DNA from: Parcubacteria group bacterium GW2011_GWA2_51_10
GTDB taxonomy: Bacteria; Patescibacteriota; Minisyncoccia; Phycocordibacterales; UBA2100
DNA: 35,219 bases
Direction: 5' to 3'
NCBI GenBank assembly: GCA_001004265.1
Contig: LCQS01000003.1
Coordinates: 1-35,219, forward strand
The notes under the pieces were generated by a model. The model was not told where the DNA came from. It saw nothing but the letters and a program-made list of their open reading frames with translations, and did no database searches. Made by a program: the position numbers and the translations under genes. This document shows, one piece after another, positions 17,721 through 27,320 of the stretch; the stretch's first letter is position 1; every line of letters begins with the position of its first letter.

Positions 17721-18956
17721 ATGTATACACCAAGTCGGGAAGTTTTAAAAAAATACGCCGACGTTTTAGTCAATTTCGCTCTCGGCGGAGGAAAGGGGAT
17801 TAAAAAAGGAGAAGTTGTGCGTGTCTCTGCGAGCGAATCGTCAAAGCCTCTTTTCCTTGCCGTCCATAACGCAATTGTCGACGCAGGCGGACATGTGATG
17901 TCGCACTATGCGCCGGATGATGAACAAGGAGACAAGCGCCGTAACGAAAGCTTTACGCGCTATTTCTACGAACACGCTGCGCCGCATCAGCTCGATTATT
18001 TTCCAGCGAAATATTTGCGCGGTGTAGTTGAAGAGATGGATCATTCGATGTACATCGTCGCCGATAAGGATCCGCATGCACTGAAGGGTGTCGATCCGAA
18101 GAAAATCATGCGGCGTGGCGTTGCGCTGAAGCCCTACAAAGATTGGCAGCACGAAAAGGAATGGAAGGGAAAGTTCACATGGACTATTGCGCTTTATGGA
18201 ACGCCGGCCATGGCTAAGGAGGCGGGCCTTTCCGAAAAAGAATATTGGAACCAGATAATCAAGGCGTGCTTTCTCGATCATAAAAATCCGATCGCGAAAT
18301 GGAAAGAGGTATATAAGCAGATCGAAACATATCGCCGGAAATTAAATGCTCTTGCCCCGAAGACGGAGCGCTTACATGCCGTGGGCCCCGATATGGATTT
18401 GTGGGTTAAGCTCGGGGAAAAGCGCAATTGGCTCGCGGGCTCCGGCAGGAACATTCCGAGCTTCGAGATTTTCACATCGCCCGATTGGCGAGGCACCAAT
18501 GGTTGGATCCGCTTCAATCAGCCGCTCTATCGCTACAGCAACAAAATCACAGGAATCGAGCTTTGGTTCAAGAATGGGCTTGTAGTCAAGAGCAAGGCGA
18601 AGACGAATGAGAAATTATTGAAAGAAATGATCGCAACGAAGGGCGCAAATAGGATCGGAGAATATTCGCTTACCGACCGCAGGCACTCGCGCATCACGAA
18701 ATTCATGGCGGAGACGCTCTTTGATGAAAACATGGGCGGGCGTTTTGGAAACACGCACCTGGCACTTGGAATGTCCTATCGCGATACCTATGCGGGCGAC
18801 GTATCAAAGCTCACGACAAAACAGGCGGAGGCCCTCGGTTACAACGATTCATCCGTTCACACGGATATCATTTCGACGACTCGGCGCACTGTTACGGCGC
18901 ATCTCAAAGACGGGAAGACAAAGGTTATCTACAAGGACGGCGCGTTCGTGCTGTAA
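17721..18956 (+). CDS. M29-family (thermophilic/AmpS-like) aminopeptidase
   Basis: VLVNFALGGGKGIKKGEVVRVSASESSKPL; GRNIPSFEIFTSPDWRGTNGWIRF; GGRFGNTHLALGMSYRDTY; HTDIIST. Start set to ATG 17721 after the terminator. Confidence 0.9.
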   Translation: MYTPSREVLKKYADVLVNFALGGGKGIKKGEVVRVSASESSKPLFLAVHNAIVDAGGHVMSHYAPDDEQGDKRRNESFTRYFYEHAAPHQLDYFPAKYLRGVVEEMDHSMYIVADKDPHALKGVDPKKIMRRGVALKPYKDWQHEKEWKGKFTWTIALYGTPAMAKEAGLSEKEYWNQIIKACFLDHKNPIAKWKEVYKQIETYRRKLNALAPKTERLHAVGPDMDLWVKLGEKRNWLAGSGRNIPSFEIFTSPDWRGTNGWIRFNQPLYRYSNKITGIELWFKNGLVVKSKAKTNEKLLKEMIATKGANRIGEYSLTDRRHSRITKFMAETLFDENMGGRFGNTHLALGMSYRDTYAGDVSKLTTKQAEALGYNDSSVHTDIISTTRRTVTAHLKDGKTKVIYKDGAFVL

Positions 18957-18989
18957 CCCCTTACCACTTTTATTAAAAGTGGTAAGGGG
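18957..18989. terminator. Perfect 15-bp stem hairpin CCCCTTACCACTTTT-att-AAAAGTGGTAAGGGG
   Basis: Begins immediately after the aminopeptidase stop codon. Confidence 0.75.
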
Positions 18990-19063
18990 TGTAATGAGAC
19001 GCGCTGCGGTGCGTCTTCATGGCGTGGGGTCGATTACAACCTACATTAACTAATATTGATTAT

Positions 19064-19849
19064 ATGAGACGTTTAACTCTTAAGCGCGCGACTCAATTTG
19101 TTTCGCGCAATGTCATTCTCGTTCTGGCGGGTGCAGTGATTGCGCTCGCGCTTGGTGTGGCAGTTGCAAATGCGGCCTCGAATAACGTCGGCGTGAACAT
19201 TTCGGGTCAAACAAAAACAGAAATGCACATAGCGCCGAGTGGGCAGGTCCTCGTGCGCGGCGCGAAGGTGACGGCAGTGGCATCGAGCACGATTACCTCA
19301 ACAGTCAGTTTCGGCTCTGTGAATCTGGCATTCGTAGTGAAGACTGATGGCTCGACGCACTTCGTAAATCGAAACGAGCGGCGCGCTTCCGCGAGCGACG
19401 TGAGCGTAGGAGATACGATAAATTTCTCCGGAGCACTCGACACAAGCGTTTCCTCGCTGACGGTAAATGCGCGAGTTGTGAAGAACGTGTCGCTGCCGCC
19501 CACAGCGGCAGTGACGCTTCGTGGAACTGTAGAGAGCGTAAGCACTTCGACACAGACCATGGTCGTTAGGACAAGTTCGAGCACGACGACAATCACTATT
19601 TCTGGCAGCACGAGTCTTAGACTAGACGGTCGGACTGCGGCGCTCGCCGATTTAAGGGCTGGAAGTGCGGTGCATGTCGTTGGTTCGCTGAATACTGCAA
19701 CGAACACAGTGGCAGCCGAACGGGTCGTGATCTCGGAGGACGATGACGACAGAAGGGAAGGTATGAAAGAGGAGATTAGAGGAAGCGTCCGTGGTTATCT
19801 CAAAAGTCTATTCAACGGCATTGGACCGTTCAAGTTCAGAGACAACTAG
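19064..19849 (+). CDS. DUF5666-like secreted/membrane-anchored repeat protein
   Basis: N-terminal TM; repeated units VRGAKVTAVASSTIT.., LRGTVESVSTSTQTMVVRTSSSTTTITIS.., LRAGSAVHVVGSLN. Confidence 0.75.
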   Translation: MRRLTLKRATQFVSRNVILVLAGAVIALALGVAVANAASNNVGVNISGQTKTEMHIAPSGQVLVRGAKVTAVASSTITSTVSFGSVNLAFVVKTDGSTHFVNRNERRASASDVSVGDTINFSGALDTSVSSLTVNARVVKNVSLPPTAAVTLRGTVESVSTSTQTMVVRTSSSTTTITISGSTSLRLDGRTAALADLRAGSAVHVVGSLNTATNTVAAERVVISEDDDDRREGMKEEIRGSVRGYLKSLFNGIGPFKFRDN

Positions 19850-19867
19850 GCGTTATTGACAGCCGAA

Positions 19868-19924
19868 AATACCTCGCAGCTCTGCTGCGAGGTATTCTGA
19901 AGACGGCCCCTCTCGGGGCCGTCT
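19868..19924 (+). terminator. Tandem hairpins: AATACCTCGCAGC/GCTGCGAGGTATT and AGACGGCCCC/GGGGCCGTCT
   Basis: Read directly; downstream of the DUF5666-like gene. Confidence 0.75.
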
Positions 19925-19969
19925 TTCCACATATACCCTCATAGATCCATGCTAGAGTAGTGATCCACT

Positions 19970-20500
19970 ATGAATTTTTCCATTCCTACAGGTTCTCTAA
20001 AGTTTGCTATCGGCTGGATCCTTGTTTTTCTGTTTCGCCTCATACCCTTCCGGCCGCCAAATTTTGAGCCGATGCTCGCGACGGTGATGCCATTCTCGAA
20101 GCGCTATGGATATGTGGGAAGTTTTCTATTTGGATTTTTAGGAATTGTGCTTTATGACGCCATCACAAGTGGTTGGGGGGTATGGACGGTCGTCACCTCA
20201 ATCGCCTACGGTCTCCTTGGAATTTGGGCGCATTTTTATTTCAAAAGTCGGGAGGCGACACGAGGGAATTTCGTCATATTCGGGATTTTTGGAACGATCG
20301 CGTATGACGCAGTGACAATGATGATCGGGCCCCTTTTCAATGCGCAACCGCTTGCGGTCGCACTTCTCGGTCAGATTCCGTTTACGCTCATGCACCTTCT
20401 TGGCACTGTTGTATTCGCCGCGCTCGTAAGTCCGCTGATATACCGATGGATAGTGCAGAGCGAAGCACTCGAAATAAGCTTGTCCCCGAGACGGGCATAA
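19970..20500 (+). CDS. Membrane protein, possibly ECF-transporter S-component-like
   Basis: 176 aa with about 5 TM; NFEPMLATVMPFSKRYGYVGSFLFGFLGIVLYD. Confidence 0.5.
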   Translation: MNFSIPTGSLKFAIGWILVFLFRLIPFRPPNFEPMLATVMPFSKRYGYVGSFLFGFLGIVLYDAITSGWGVWTVVTSIAYGLLGIWAHFYFKSREATRGNFVIFGIFGTIAYDAVTMMIGPLFNAQPLAVALLGQIPFTLMHLLGTVVFAALVSPLIYRWIVQSEALEISLSPRRA

Positions 20501-20542
20501 TTTTCTGTTCACTATTTACTCATCGCTGTATACTTCCTCCTA

Positions 20543-21460
20543 ATGCATCACCTCACGCGTACACAGCAATTCACTCGGAGTTCGCTCGATCAATTGTTTG
20601 CGCTGGCCGGCTCTCTGGAGAAACAACATGACGATTCTCTACGAGGGAAAATACTTGCCTCTCTTTTTTATGAGCCGAGCACGAGGACGCGGTTCTCTTT
20701 CGAATCGGCGATGATGCGGCTCGGGGGAAATGTCCTCACTGTTGAGAACGCACGCGAGTCGTCATCAGACGTGAAGGGAGAAACGCTTGAAGACACGATT
20801 CGTGTGATGAATCATTATGCCGACATTATTATTTTGCGTCATCCGGAAGAAGGCGCGGCGGAGCGCGCGGCCAAAATTTCGCGAATCCCCGTTATCAACG
20901 CGGGCGATGGCACAGGCCAGCACCCGACACAGGCGCTCCTCGATCTGTATACGATTGAGAGGGAGCGCGGAAAGATCGATGGCACGCATATAGCCATCGT
21001 GGGTAATCTTAAATACTATCGCGCTGCGCGATCACTTTCGTACCTCTTGGGAAAATTCAATAACATTCATCTCACACTGGTCTCGTCGCCGGAGCTACGA
21101 ATGCGCGATGACATCAAGACGTATTTGAAAAAGCACGATGTCACGTTCGAAGAAACAGACAACATGGAGGATGCGATGAAGCGCGTGGATGTCATCTACC
21201 AGACGCGCATGCAAAAGGAGTGGATGAGCGAAGAAGAGTATGCGCGCTTGCGCGGCCGCTACATCATCACGCGGCCCTTGGCGGATTCAATGAAGGAGGG
21301 CGCGATCATCATTCATCCGCTCCCGCGCGTGGGTGAGATAATGGCGGATGTAGACGATTCGCCTCACGCTGTCTATTTCAAGCAGGTGGGGTACGGACAC
21401 TCCGTTCGAATGGCGCTTCTCAAGACAATTTTGAACGGGAAAAGCGGTCGACGCGATTAG
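20543..21460 (+). CDS. pyrB: Aspartate carbamoyltransferase catalytic subunit
   Basis: FYEPSTRTRFSFESAMMRLGG; INAGDGTGQHPTQALLDLYTI; HPLPRVGEI. Confidence 0.96.
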   Translation: MHHLTRTQQFTRSSLDQLFALAGSLEKQHDDSLRGKILASLFYEPSTRTRFSFESAMMRLGGNVLTVENARESSSDVKGETLEDTIRVMNHYADIIILRHPEEGAAERAAKISRIPVINAGDGTGQHPTQALLDLYTIERERGKIDGTHIAIVGNLKYYRAARSLSYLLGKFNNIHLTLVSSPELRMRDDIKTYLKKHDVTFEETDNMEDAMKRVDVIYQTRMQKEWMSEEEYARLRGRYIITRPLADSMKEGAIIIHPLPRVGEIMADVDDSPHAVYFKQVGYGHSVRMALLKTILNGKSGRRD

Positions 21461-21983
21461 TAATTGCGATACCGATCGAAAGAAAGACTGCCCCAATAAC
21501 GAGTCCCCCGAGGACGTCAGTAAGATAGTGCACGCCCAAATAGAGCCGGCTGAACGAAACGAGTGTGATTATGAGCGCGGAGAGCGCGAACCAGAATATT
21601 CGCTCGCGCCGAGGACGGCGGGCGGAGATTGCCCACGCGATGAATCCGTAGAGCGCAAGCGAGAATGCAGCGTGGCCACTGGGAAAGGAAAACGTTTGTT
21701 CGAGATATGCCGAGATGTCGAGCTCTGGCCGCGGTCGCTCGACCAGCTCTTTGACAACATACACCGCGGCTGCCGCGCCACCGACACTGACAAGAAGTCC
21801 CGTTGCATAGGAAAATTGTCTGCGCATGAGAAAGACGAGCAGGGCGACGGCCGTAAGGGCGATTATCGTGTATGTACGGCCGAATTCGGAGATGCCGATA
21901 AAAAAGTCAACCGCGGGCTGCGTGTGCCATTCGTAGAGAGCTAGCGCGAGCGGGTTATCAAAGAGTGTCAAAAAATTTACCAT
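21420..21983 (-). CDS. PAP2-superfamily phosphatase (undecaprenyl-diphosphatase-like)
   Basis: KELVERPRP, FSFPSGHAAFSLALYG, SRLYLGVHYLTDVLGG signature motifs. Confidence 0.92.
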   Translation of the reverse strand: MVNFLTLFDNPLALALYEWHTQPAVDFFIGISEFGRTYTIIALTAVALLVFLMRRQFSYATGLLVSVGGAAAAVYVVKELVERPRPELDISAYLEQTFSFPSGHAAFSLALYGFIAWAISARRPRRERIFWFALSALIITLVSFSRLYLGVHYLTDVLGGLVIGAVFLSIGIAITNRVDRFSRSKLS

Positions 21984-22339
21984 AGCGTGATGAGGTATGG
22001 AATAAAGATCACGCAGCCGACAATAAATGCTGCAATTGCAGCAATAAAAACGGCGGCTGCGGCAAGGTCTTTTATTTTCGCGATATGAGGATCCTGCGTC
22101 GGCTGGAATTTATCACAAAGTTCTTCGAGTGCGGTATTCAGAGCCTCTGCGGCCAGCACAAATCCGATCATAAAGAGGATAATCAGCCACTCGGTTGCTG
22201 ATATACGGAAGTAGACGGAAAAAAGAAGCGTGATTACGCCCCACAGAACTTCGATACGAAAGCTTGGCTCCTCCTGCCATGCGATCTTGAGGCCGCGGAG
22301 TGCATGCAGAAAACTTTGGCTTCTTTTTTCGGACAACAC
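21977..22339 (-). CDS. dgkA: Diacylglycerol/undecaprenol kinase family protein
   Basis: FLHALRGLKIAWQEEPSFRIE; LAAEALNTALEELCDKFQPTQDPHIAKIKDLAAAAVFIAAI; GTG start. Confidence 0.93.
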   Translation of the reverse strand: MLSEKRSQSFLHALRGLKIAWQEEPSFRIEVLWGVITLLFSVYFRISATEWLIILFMIGFVLAAEALNTALEELCDKFQPTQDPHIAKIKDLAAAAVFIAAIAAFIVGCVIFIPYLITLW

Positions 22340-22344
22340 TCACG

Positions 22345-22356
22345 CAGTATATACTG
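22345..22356. promoter_or_regulatory. Palindromic divergent -10 element CAGTATATACTG
   Basis: Supplies TATACT on both strands; minus-strand TATACT is exactly 6 nt from the dgkA GTG. Confidence 0.5.
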
Positions 22357-22415
22357 TGTATGCTTCGCATTAAAGGTCGATGAGTGCTCTGAATTATTTA
22401 CGACTATTCACGACT

Positions 22416-22646
22416 ATGCCAAACAATACAGTACAAACGGGCGGCGGCGGAAACGGCACCATAAAAGCGCTTCTTGCGATTCTTGTGATCGCAGTAATTG
22501 CCTTCGGAATTTGGTTCGTGATGCGCGACAATGCGCCGGCGACCCAACAGCAGAATGAAAATGGGGGAGCATTGGAGATAGAAATAGGGACTGGTGGTCA
22601 GAATCAAGACGGCCAAGAAGGCGGACAGCAGCAACCGCGATATTGA
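22416..22646 (+). CDS. Small single-TM protein with Gln/Gly-rich C-terminus
   Basis: MPNNTVQTGGGGNGTIKALLAILVIAVIAFGIWFVMRDN...; followed by terminator. Confidence 0.55.
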   Translation: MPNNTVQTGGGGNGTIKALLAILVIAVIAFGIWFVMRDNAPATQQQNENGGALEIEIGTGGQNQDGQEGGQQQPRY

Positions 22647-22665
22647 CGGATTTTTCGAAAAAAAA

Positions 22666-22687
22666 CGCCCGCACTGCTGTGCGGGCG
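22666..22687. terminator. Hairpin CGCCCGCAC-tgct-GTGCGGGCG flanked by A-tract and TTTT
   Basis: Read directly; between converging genes. Confidence 0.85.
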
Positions 22688-22716
22688 ATTTTAAAACGAA
22701 CGGTCAGGCACCTGAT

Positions 22717-23664
22717 CTACTTTGCAAGGCCGGCGCGCTCGCGGCTAGCCGCTTTTATCTCTCCGATTTTCCCAAACAGGAGGTAGAGTAGGCAGCAAGC
22801 GATCCAGACTGTCACGATTGTTTCGGTCCTCAACAGCCAATCTGATTCACTGAAGGTGTACAGAAAGTACACGCTGCCGAACACAGAAAAGTAGATGAAG
22901 ACCGCAATCAGACCGAGGACACCCCACCAGTCGAACTGGTGCACACGCCGCGAGATCGCTTCGCGATGCTCGACGAATGCTTTGAGCGCGAGAACGATCA
23001 ATCCGCTAGCGAAGACAAGGACGAAAACAAACGTCCCGATCCACACGAAGGACAGGAGAAAATCTGCTGTCGTATAGCGTGCCATAAATCCAATTTTGCC
23101 GGGTCCGACCATGAGCGCATCGATCGAGACCGCGAACACGGCGGGAAAGACCTGTACCATGCCTTTCCACGTCATAACTGGCGCTGCTGGCTCCACGACA
23201 TCGGCTTCACCTTCGCGGGCTTTCTTGTGCACTTCCCACAAATGGTCAGTGACAAAGGCGAACGCTACGAAGTAAATCGCTGTTTGTGCTCCACCCGCCA
23301 AAACTACTGGAAGCCCGAGTGCGTCTGAAGCAATCGCTGTCCCCGCTGTCACAGCAAACGTGAACAGCGGAAAGAAAACATGCGTTGCCCCGACAAGCGA
23401 CGCGACTCCTACTGCGTCCTTCCAATCACGCAAGTGATTCCACGACAACAGCACCAACAGCATCGCGTCGATCGCGATGAGGAACGAACCCAAAACCACC
23501 ATGGTCCAGTAGTCGCCCGCGCCGGCCTCGCCGACCCGAAAAACAACGATCTCGGGATTAAATAAGGCGCGGAGTGCAGTCATTATTAGAAGACTTGCCA
23601 CCAGCAATCTCCACAACCCGCCCTTCACGTCAGATGGCCGGAGCCATTCTAAAGCCGTCAGCAT
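22717..23664 (-). CDS. Polytopic membrane protein with internally repeated IDAM/IDAL segments (MntP/LysE-like fold possible)
   Basis: 315 aa; LIAIDAMLLVLLSW and FAVSIDALMVGPGK at similar positions in two halves; GGAGGT SD on the minus strand. Confidence 0.6.
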   Translation of the reverse strand: MLTALEWLRPSDVKGGLWRLLVASLLIMTALRALFNPEIVVFRVGEAGAGDYWTMVVLGSFLIAIDAMLLVLLSWNHLRDWKDAVGVASLVGATHVFFPLFTFAVTAGTAIASDALGLPVVLAGGAQTAIYFVAFAFVTDHLWEVHKKAREGEADVVEPAAPVMTWKGMVQVFPAVFAVSIDALMVGPGKIGFMARYTTADFLLSFVWIGTFVFVLVFASGLIVLALKAFVEHREAISRRVHQFDWWGVLGLIAVFIYFSVFGSVYFLYTFSESDWLLRTETIVTVWIACCLLYLLFGKIGEIKAASRERAGLAK

Positions 23665-23782
23665 CTCGACCTCCGTCTATGTGAATGAGAGGGGTTCTGC
23701 CCCTCCCGAACAGAAACTAGGCAGCACTATGACACAGCACAGCACTCGCGTCAACGACCGGCCGTGCTACAGTGCTTTCCGT

Positions 23783-25303
23783 ATGATTCCCACGTTACTT
23801 CGAGTAAAGGCAATTGTCGCTGCGCACCCGTATATATCTAGTGGCGTTGCGATCGCATTTGTGGGAAGCATCCTATGGTTCGCAAATTCGCGAGATAACA
23901 ATTCTAATTCTGAATACGCTACTGTCACTCGCGGGACCGTTAGTCAGACAGTATCTGTGACGGGCAAGGTTGTCCCGGCAAGCGAGGCTGACCTGTCGTT
24001 CGATCGCAGTGGTCGCGTCGGCGGCGTCTATCACGCTGTGGGCGATCGTGTGGCAGCGGGGACCCTGCTTGTCTCACTCGAGAGCGGAGAGCTTTCCGCG
24101 CAGCTCGAGGCGGCGCGCGCGACAGTGCGCGCCCATGAGGCGCGTCTTGCGGAGCTCCTGCGCGGCGCGCGGGCCGAAGACATCAATGTCTCTGAAGTCG
24201 AAGTGCGGAATGCGATAGATGATGTTGTTAACGATCTTAAGAGTGCAGAAATCAAGGCGGACGATGCGATTCGAAATAAAGTTGACCAGCTGTTCAGTAA
24301 TCCGCGGAGCAATTCGCCGCAGCTCAAAATATTGACGTCAAATTCGCAGCTAGAAATTGATATTGAAGCGGGAAGAGTCGTCGTGGAGGCAATGCTCGAA
24401 TCATGGCACGCATCTCTTTCAAATGCATTTTTCAACGCGAACATGTATCAATACATCGGGGAAGCAAAGGCAAACCTTCGGACACTACAACGATTTCTCG
24501 ATCAGATTGCGCTTGCCGTGAATACACTTTCGCCTTCGAGCACGCTGTCGCAAACAACAATCGATTCATACAAGGCCGATACGCTTGCGGCGCGGACGAA
24601 CATAACGAGTGAACTTTCCGGCTTAACAGCGTCGGAGGAAAAGTTAGCTAATGCTGAATCTAAGCTTGCCTTGAAGAAAGCGGGGTCGACGCAGGAGAGC
24701 CTCGCAGCACAGCAAGCGGAGGTGGATGCGGCGAAGGCGAACGTGTCCAACCTCGAAGCGCAGCTTGGAAAGACCGTTATTCGATCTCCTATCGCCGGCG
24801 TCGTCACAAAAATGGAAGCGAAGCGTGGAGAAATTGCTGTGAGTGGCTCTGATCTAGTGTCGGTGATCTCCGACGCGAGATATGAAGTGGAAGCATTCGT
24901 CCCCGAAGCAGACATCGCAAAGATACGAGTCGGAAATGACGCGGAAGTGACGCTCGATGCGTATGGAAGCGGTGTTGTATTCGAGGCGACGGTAGTGAAA
25001 ATCGATCCGGCGGAAACAATCATTGATGGTGTGGCGACGTACAAGACGGCACTTCAGTTCAAAAAGTATGACGCGCGCGTGAAGCCCGGCATGACGGCGA
25101 ATACCGATATTGAGGGAGAAAAGCGCGAGGACGTTCTCTTTGTTCCCGGGCGTGCGATATCACAGAAGGGCACCGATAAAACAGTTCAGGTTCTCGAGGG
25201 CGAAACGGTGCGCGAGGTCAAAGTAGAGACAGGCATTCGCGGCTCGAGCGGAGATGTCGAGATTGTTTCGGGACTCAATGAGGGTGACAAAGTTAAGATC
25301 TAG
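23783..25303 (+). CDS. HlyD/MacA-type efflux periplasmic adaptor (membrane fusion protein)
   Basis: N-terminal TM; VTGKVVPASEADLSF, long coiled coil, TVIRSPIAGVVTKMEAKRGEIAVSG, FVPGRAISQKGTDKTVQVL. Confidence 0.92.
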   Translation: MIPTLLRVKAIVAAHPYISSGVAIAFVGSILWFANSRDNNSNSEYATVTRGTVSQTVSVTGKVVPASEADLSFDRSGRVGGVYHAVGDRVAAGTLLVSLESGELSAQLEAARATVRAHEARLAELLRGARAEDINVSEVEVRNAIDDVVNDLKSAEIKADDAIRNKVDQLFSNPRSNSPQLKILTSNSQLEIDIEAGRVVVEAMLESWHASLSNAFFNANMYQYIGEAKANLRTLQRFLDQIALAVNTLSPSSTLSQTTIDSYKADTLAARTNITSELSGLTASEEKLANAESKLALKKAGSTQESLAAQQAEVDAAKANVSNLEAQLGKTVIRSPIAGVVTKMEAKRGEIAVSGSDLVSVISDARYEVEAFVPEADIAKIRVGNDAEVTLDAYGSGVVFEATVVKIDPAETIIDGVATYKTALQFKKYDARVKPGMTANTDIEGEKREDVLFVPGRAISQKGTDKTVQVLEGETVREVKVETGIRGSSGDVEIVSGLNEGDKVKI

Positions 25304-25307
25304 TTGC

Positions 25308-26024
25308 ATGCCATTGATCGTCGTCGAACAACTTGAGAAGACGTATTCGGAAGGCGATATTGTGACGCCAGTCCTCCGCGGCATATCGCTTGCAATCAAT
25401 AAGGGGGAATTCGTGGCCATCATGGGGCCAAGCGGCTCCGGAAAATCCACCCTCCTGCACATTCTCGGATTTCTCGACACACCCACGGCCGGCTCGTACC
25501 GTTTCGACGGGAAATCCATCGAGGAGCATTCAGAAGAAGAATTGGCGCGTGTACGCAATAAGAAATTCGGTTTTGTATTTCAGGCTTTCAATTTACTTCC
25601 ACGAACATCGGTTCTGGAAAACGTAAAATTGCCGCTCCTTTATTCCGGCGTCAACGAGGGAGAGTGGGATGCTCTTTCGCGACAGGCAATCGGCGCTGTC
25701 GGCCTCTCGCACCGCGCCGAATATGAGCCGTCACAGCTTTCGGGAGGCGAGAAACAGCGTGCGGCGATTGCTCGAGCGCTCGTGAATACGCCGCAAGTGA
25801 TTTTTGCAGATGAGCCAACCGGCAACTTGGATTCGAAATCCGGCGAACTCGTCATGGGGACAATTCAAAAAATGCACCAGGAGCGGGGTCATACGATCAT
25901 TCTTATCACACATGAGACGTACACGGCGGAATATGCAGAGCGCATCATCCGGCTCAAGGATGGCCGTATCGAAAGTGATACGAAAGTAGCGAATCGCCGA
26001 ACGGGTGATTCGTTTGTGAAGTAG
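25308..26024 (+). CDS. MacB/LolD-type ABC transporter ATP-binding protein
   Basis: Walker [11 protein letters not shown]-loop [31 protein letters not shown], Walker [13 protein letters not shown]. Confidence 0.96.
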   Translation: MPLIVVEQLEKTYSEGDIVTPVLRGISLAINKGEFVAIMGPSGSGKSTLLHILGFLDTPTAGSYRFDGKSIEEHSEEELARVRNKKFGFVFQAFNLLPRTSVLENVKLPLLYSGVNEGEWDALSRQAIGAVGLSHRAEYEPSQLSGGEKQRAAIARALVNTPQVIFADEPTGNLDSKSGELVMGTIQKMHQERGHTIILITHETYTAEYAERIIRLKDGRIESDTKVANRRTGDSFVK

Positions 26025-26026
26025 AT

Positions 26027-27265
26027 ATGACAATAAAGCATATCATCAAGAGCTCGGTCGTTGGTCTCAAGACTAATAAAACTCGTTCCGCCCTTACGAT
26101 CCTTGGCATCGTGATCGGCGTGACGGCAATCATCATGGTCGTCTCGCTCGGGCAGGGCGCACGGAATCTCATTCTCGGACAGATTCAGGGTATCGGCGCG
26201 CGCGTGATTGCGATCGTGCCGGGACGTATTCCCAAAGGGCCGACTGATATTCTTGCGACACTTACCGCCTCTCTCAAAGAGCGCGATCTGTCAACGCTAA
26301 AGCGAACAGAAGATGTTCCGCACGCCGAAGAAATAATGCCCGTTGTTTTTGGAAGTGAGACAGTGTCATTTGAGGGCCAAACGTATCGTCCTACGATATT
26401 CGGAGGCACTGAACTCATGGCAGAGATTTATGACGTGTATCCCGAACGCGGGCGAAATATCTCGGAGGACGATGTGCGTGCCGCGGCGGACGTTGTAGTG
26501 CTCGGCACAAAGGTGTTAGAAACGCTTTCACCGGATCGCGATCTATTGGGCGAGCGCGTAAAAATTAAAGGCAGGAATTTTCTCGTGATCGGGATCTTGC
26601 CGAAAAAAGGCGCCGCGTCTCTCTTTAATTTCGATGACATGGCGATGGTGCCCTACACGACGGCACAGCGCTACATATTCGGAATTAAGCACTACAACCG
26701 CATCATTATCCAAGCAGATTCAGAAGAGCATGTCGCCGCGACAGTGAACGACGTGAAGGCGGCGCTACGCGCGGAGCACGGCATAACTGATCCCGAAAAA
26801 GACGACTTTGCCGTAGAAACGCAAACTGATGCCATACAAACGGTTAGCACGATCCTTAGCGCGCTGACTGTGTTTCTTGCGCTCGTCGCGGCGATATCGC
26901 TCGTTGTCGGCGGGATCGGGATCATGAACATCATGCTCGTTTCGGTCACCGAGCGCACGCGGGAGATAGGATTGCGCAAAGCGCTCGGCGCGACGAACAG
27001 AAATATTCTTGCTCAATTTCTTCTCGAGGCAGTAATCCTGACGGGTATCGGCGGGCTCATCGGCATTCTTCTCGGAGCATTGCTTTCATTCGCGATATCG
27101 CTCGTCATAACAAATGCGTTCGGTCTCCTCTGGTCGTTCACCTTCCCGATATTCGCGGCGATTCTTGGAATAGGTGTATCAAGCGCTATTGGTCTCATAT
27201 TTGGCTTGTACCCCGCACGAAAAGCCTCACGCATGAATCCTATCGAGGCACTGCGATATGAATAG
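26027..27265 (+). CDS. MacB-type ABC transporter permease
   Basis: NKTRSALTILGIVIGVTAIIMVVSLGQGA; GGIGIMNIMLVSVTERTREIGLRKALGAT; PARKASRMNPIEALRYE*. Confidence 0.95.
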   Translation: MTIKHIIKSSVVGLKTNKTRSALTILGIVIGVTAIIMVVSLGQGARNLILGQIQGIGARVIAIVPGRIPKGPTDILATLTASLKERDLSTLKRTEDVPHAEEIMPVVFGSETVSFEGQTYRPTIFGGTELMAEIYDVYPERGRNISEDDVRAAADVVVLGTKVLETLSPDRDLLGERVKIKGRNFLVIGILPKKGAASLFNFDDMAMVPYTTAQRYIFGIKHYNRIIIQADSEEHVAATVNDVKAALRAEHGITDPEKDDFAVETQTDAIQTVSTILSALTVFLALVAAISLVVGGIGIMNIMLVSVTERTREIGLRKALGATNRNILAQFLLEAVILTGIGGLIGILLGALLSFAISLVITNAFGLLWSFTFPIFAAILGIGVSSAIGLIFGLYPARKASRMNPIEALRYE

Positions 27266-27320
27266 ACAGATCACCATTCGATAATGGCGCCCATCTCACT
27301 GGCTTTCATACGGGGCGGGT

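Noticed and set aside
19207-19707. 166-aa minus-strand ORF
   Set aside because: Antisense to the DUF5666-like gene; Thr/Val/Ser-rich shadow translation.
24502-25044. 180-aa minus-strand ORF inside the membrane fusion protein gene
   Set aside because: Antisense shadow of a convincing HlyD/MacA-like CDS; no domain recognised.
27274-27287. CCATT-cgat-AATGG hairpin in the permease-tail gap as a recombination site
   Set aside because: Only 5-bp stem; no counterpart in the uvrB gap, so no support.
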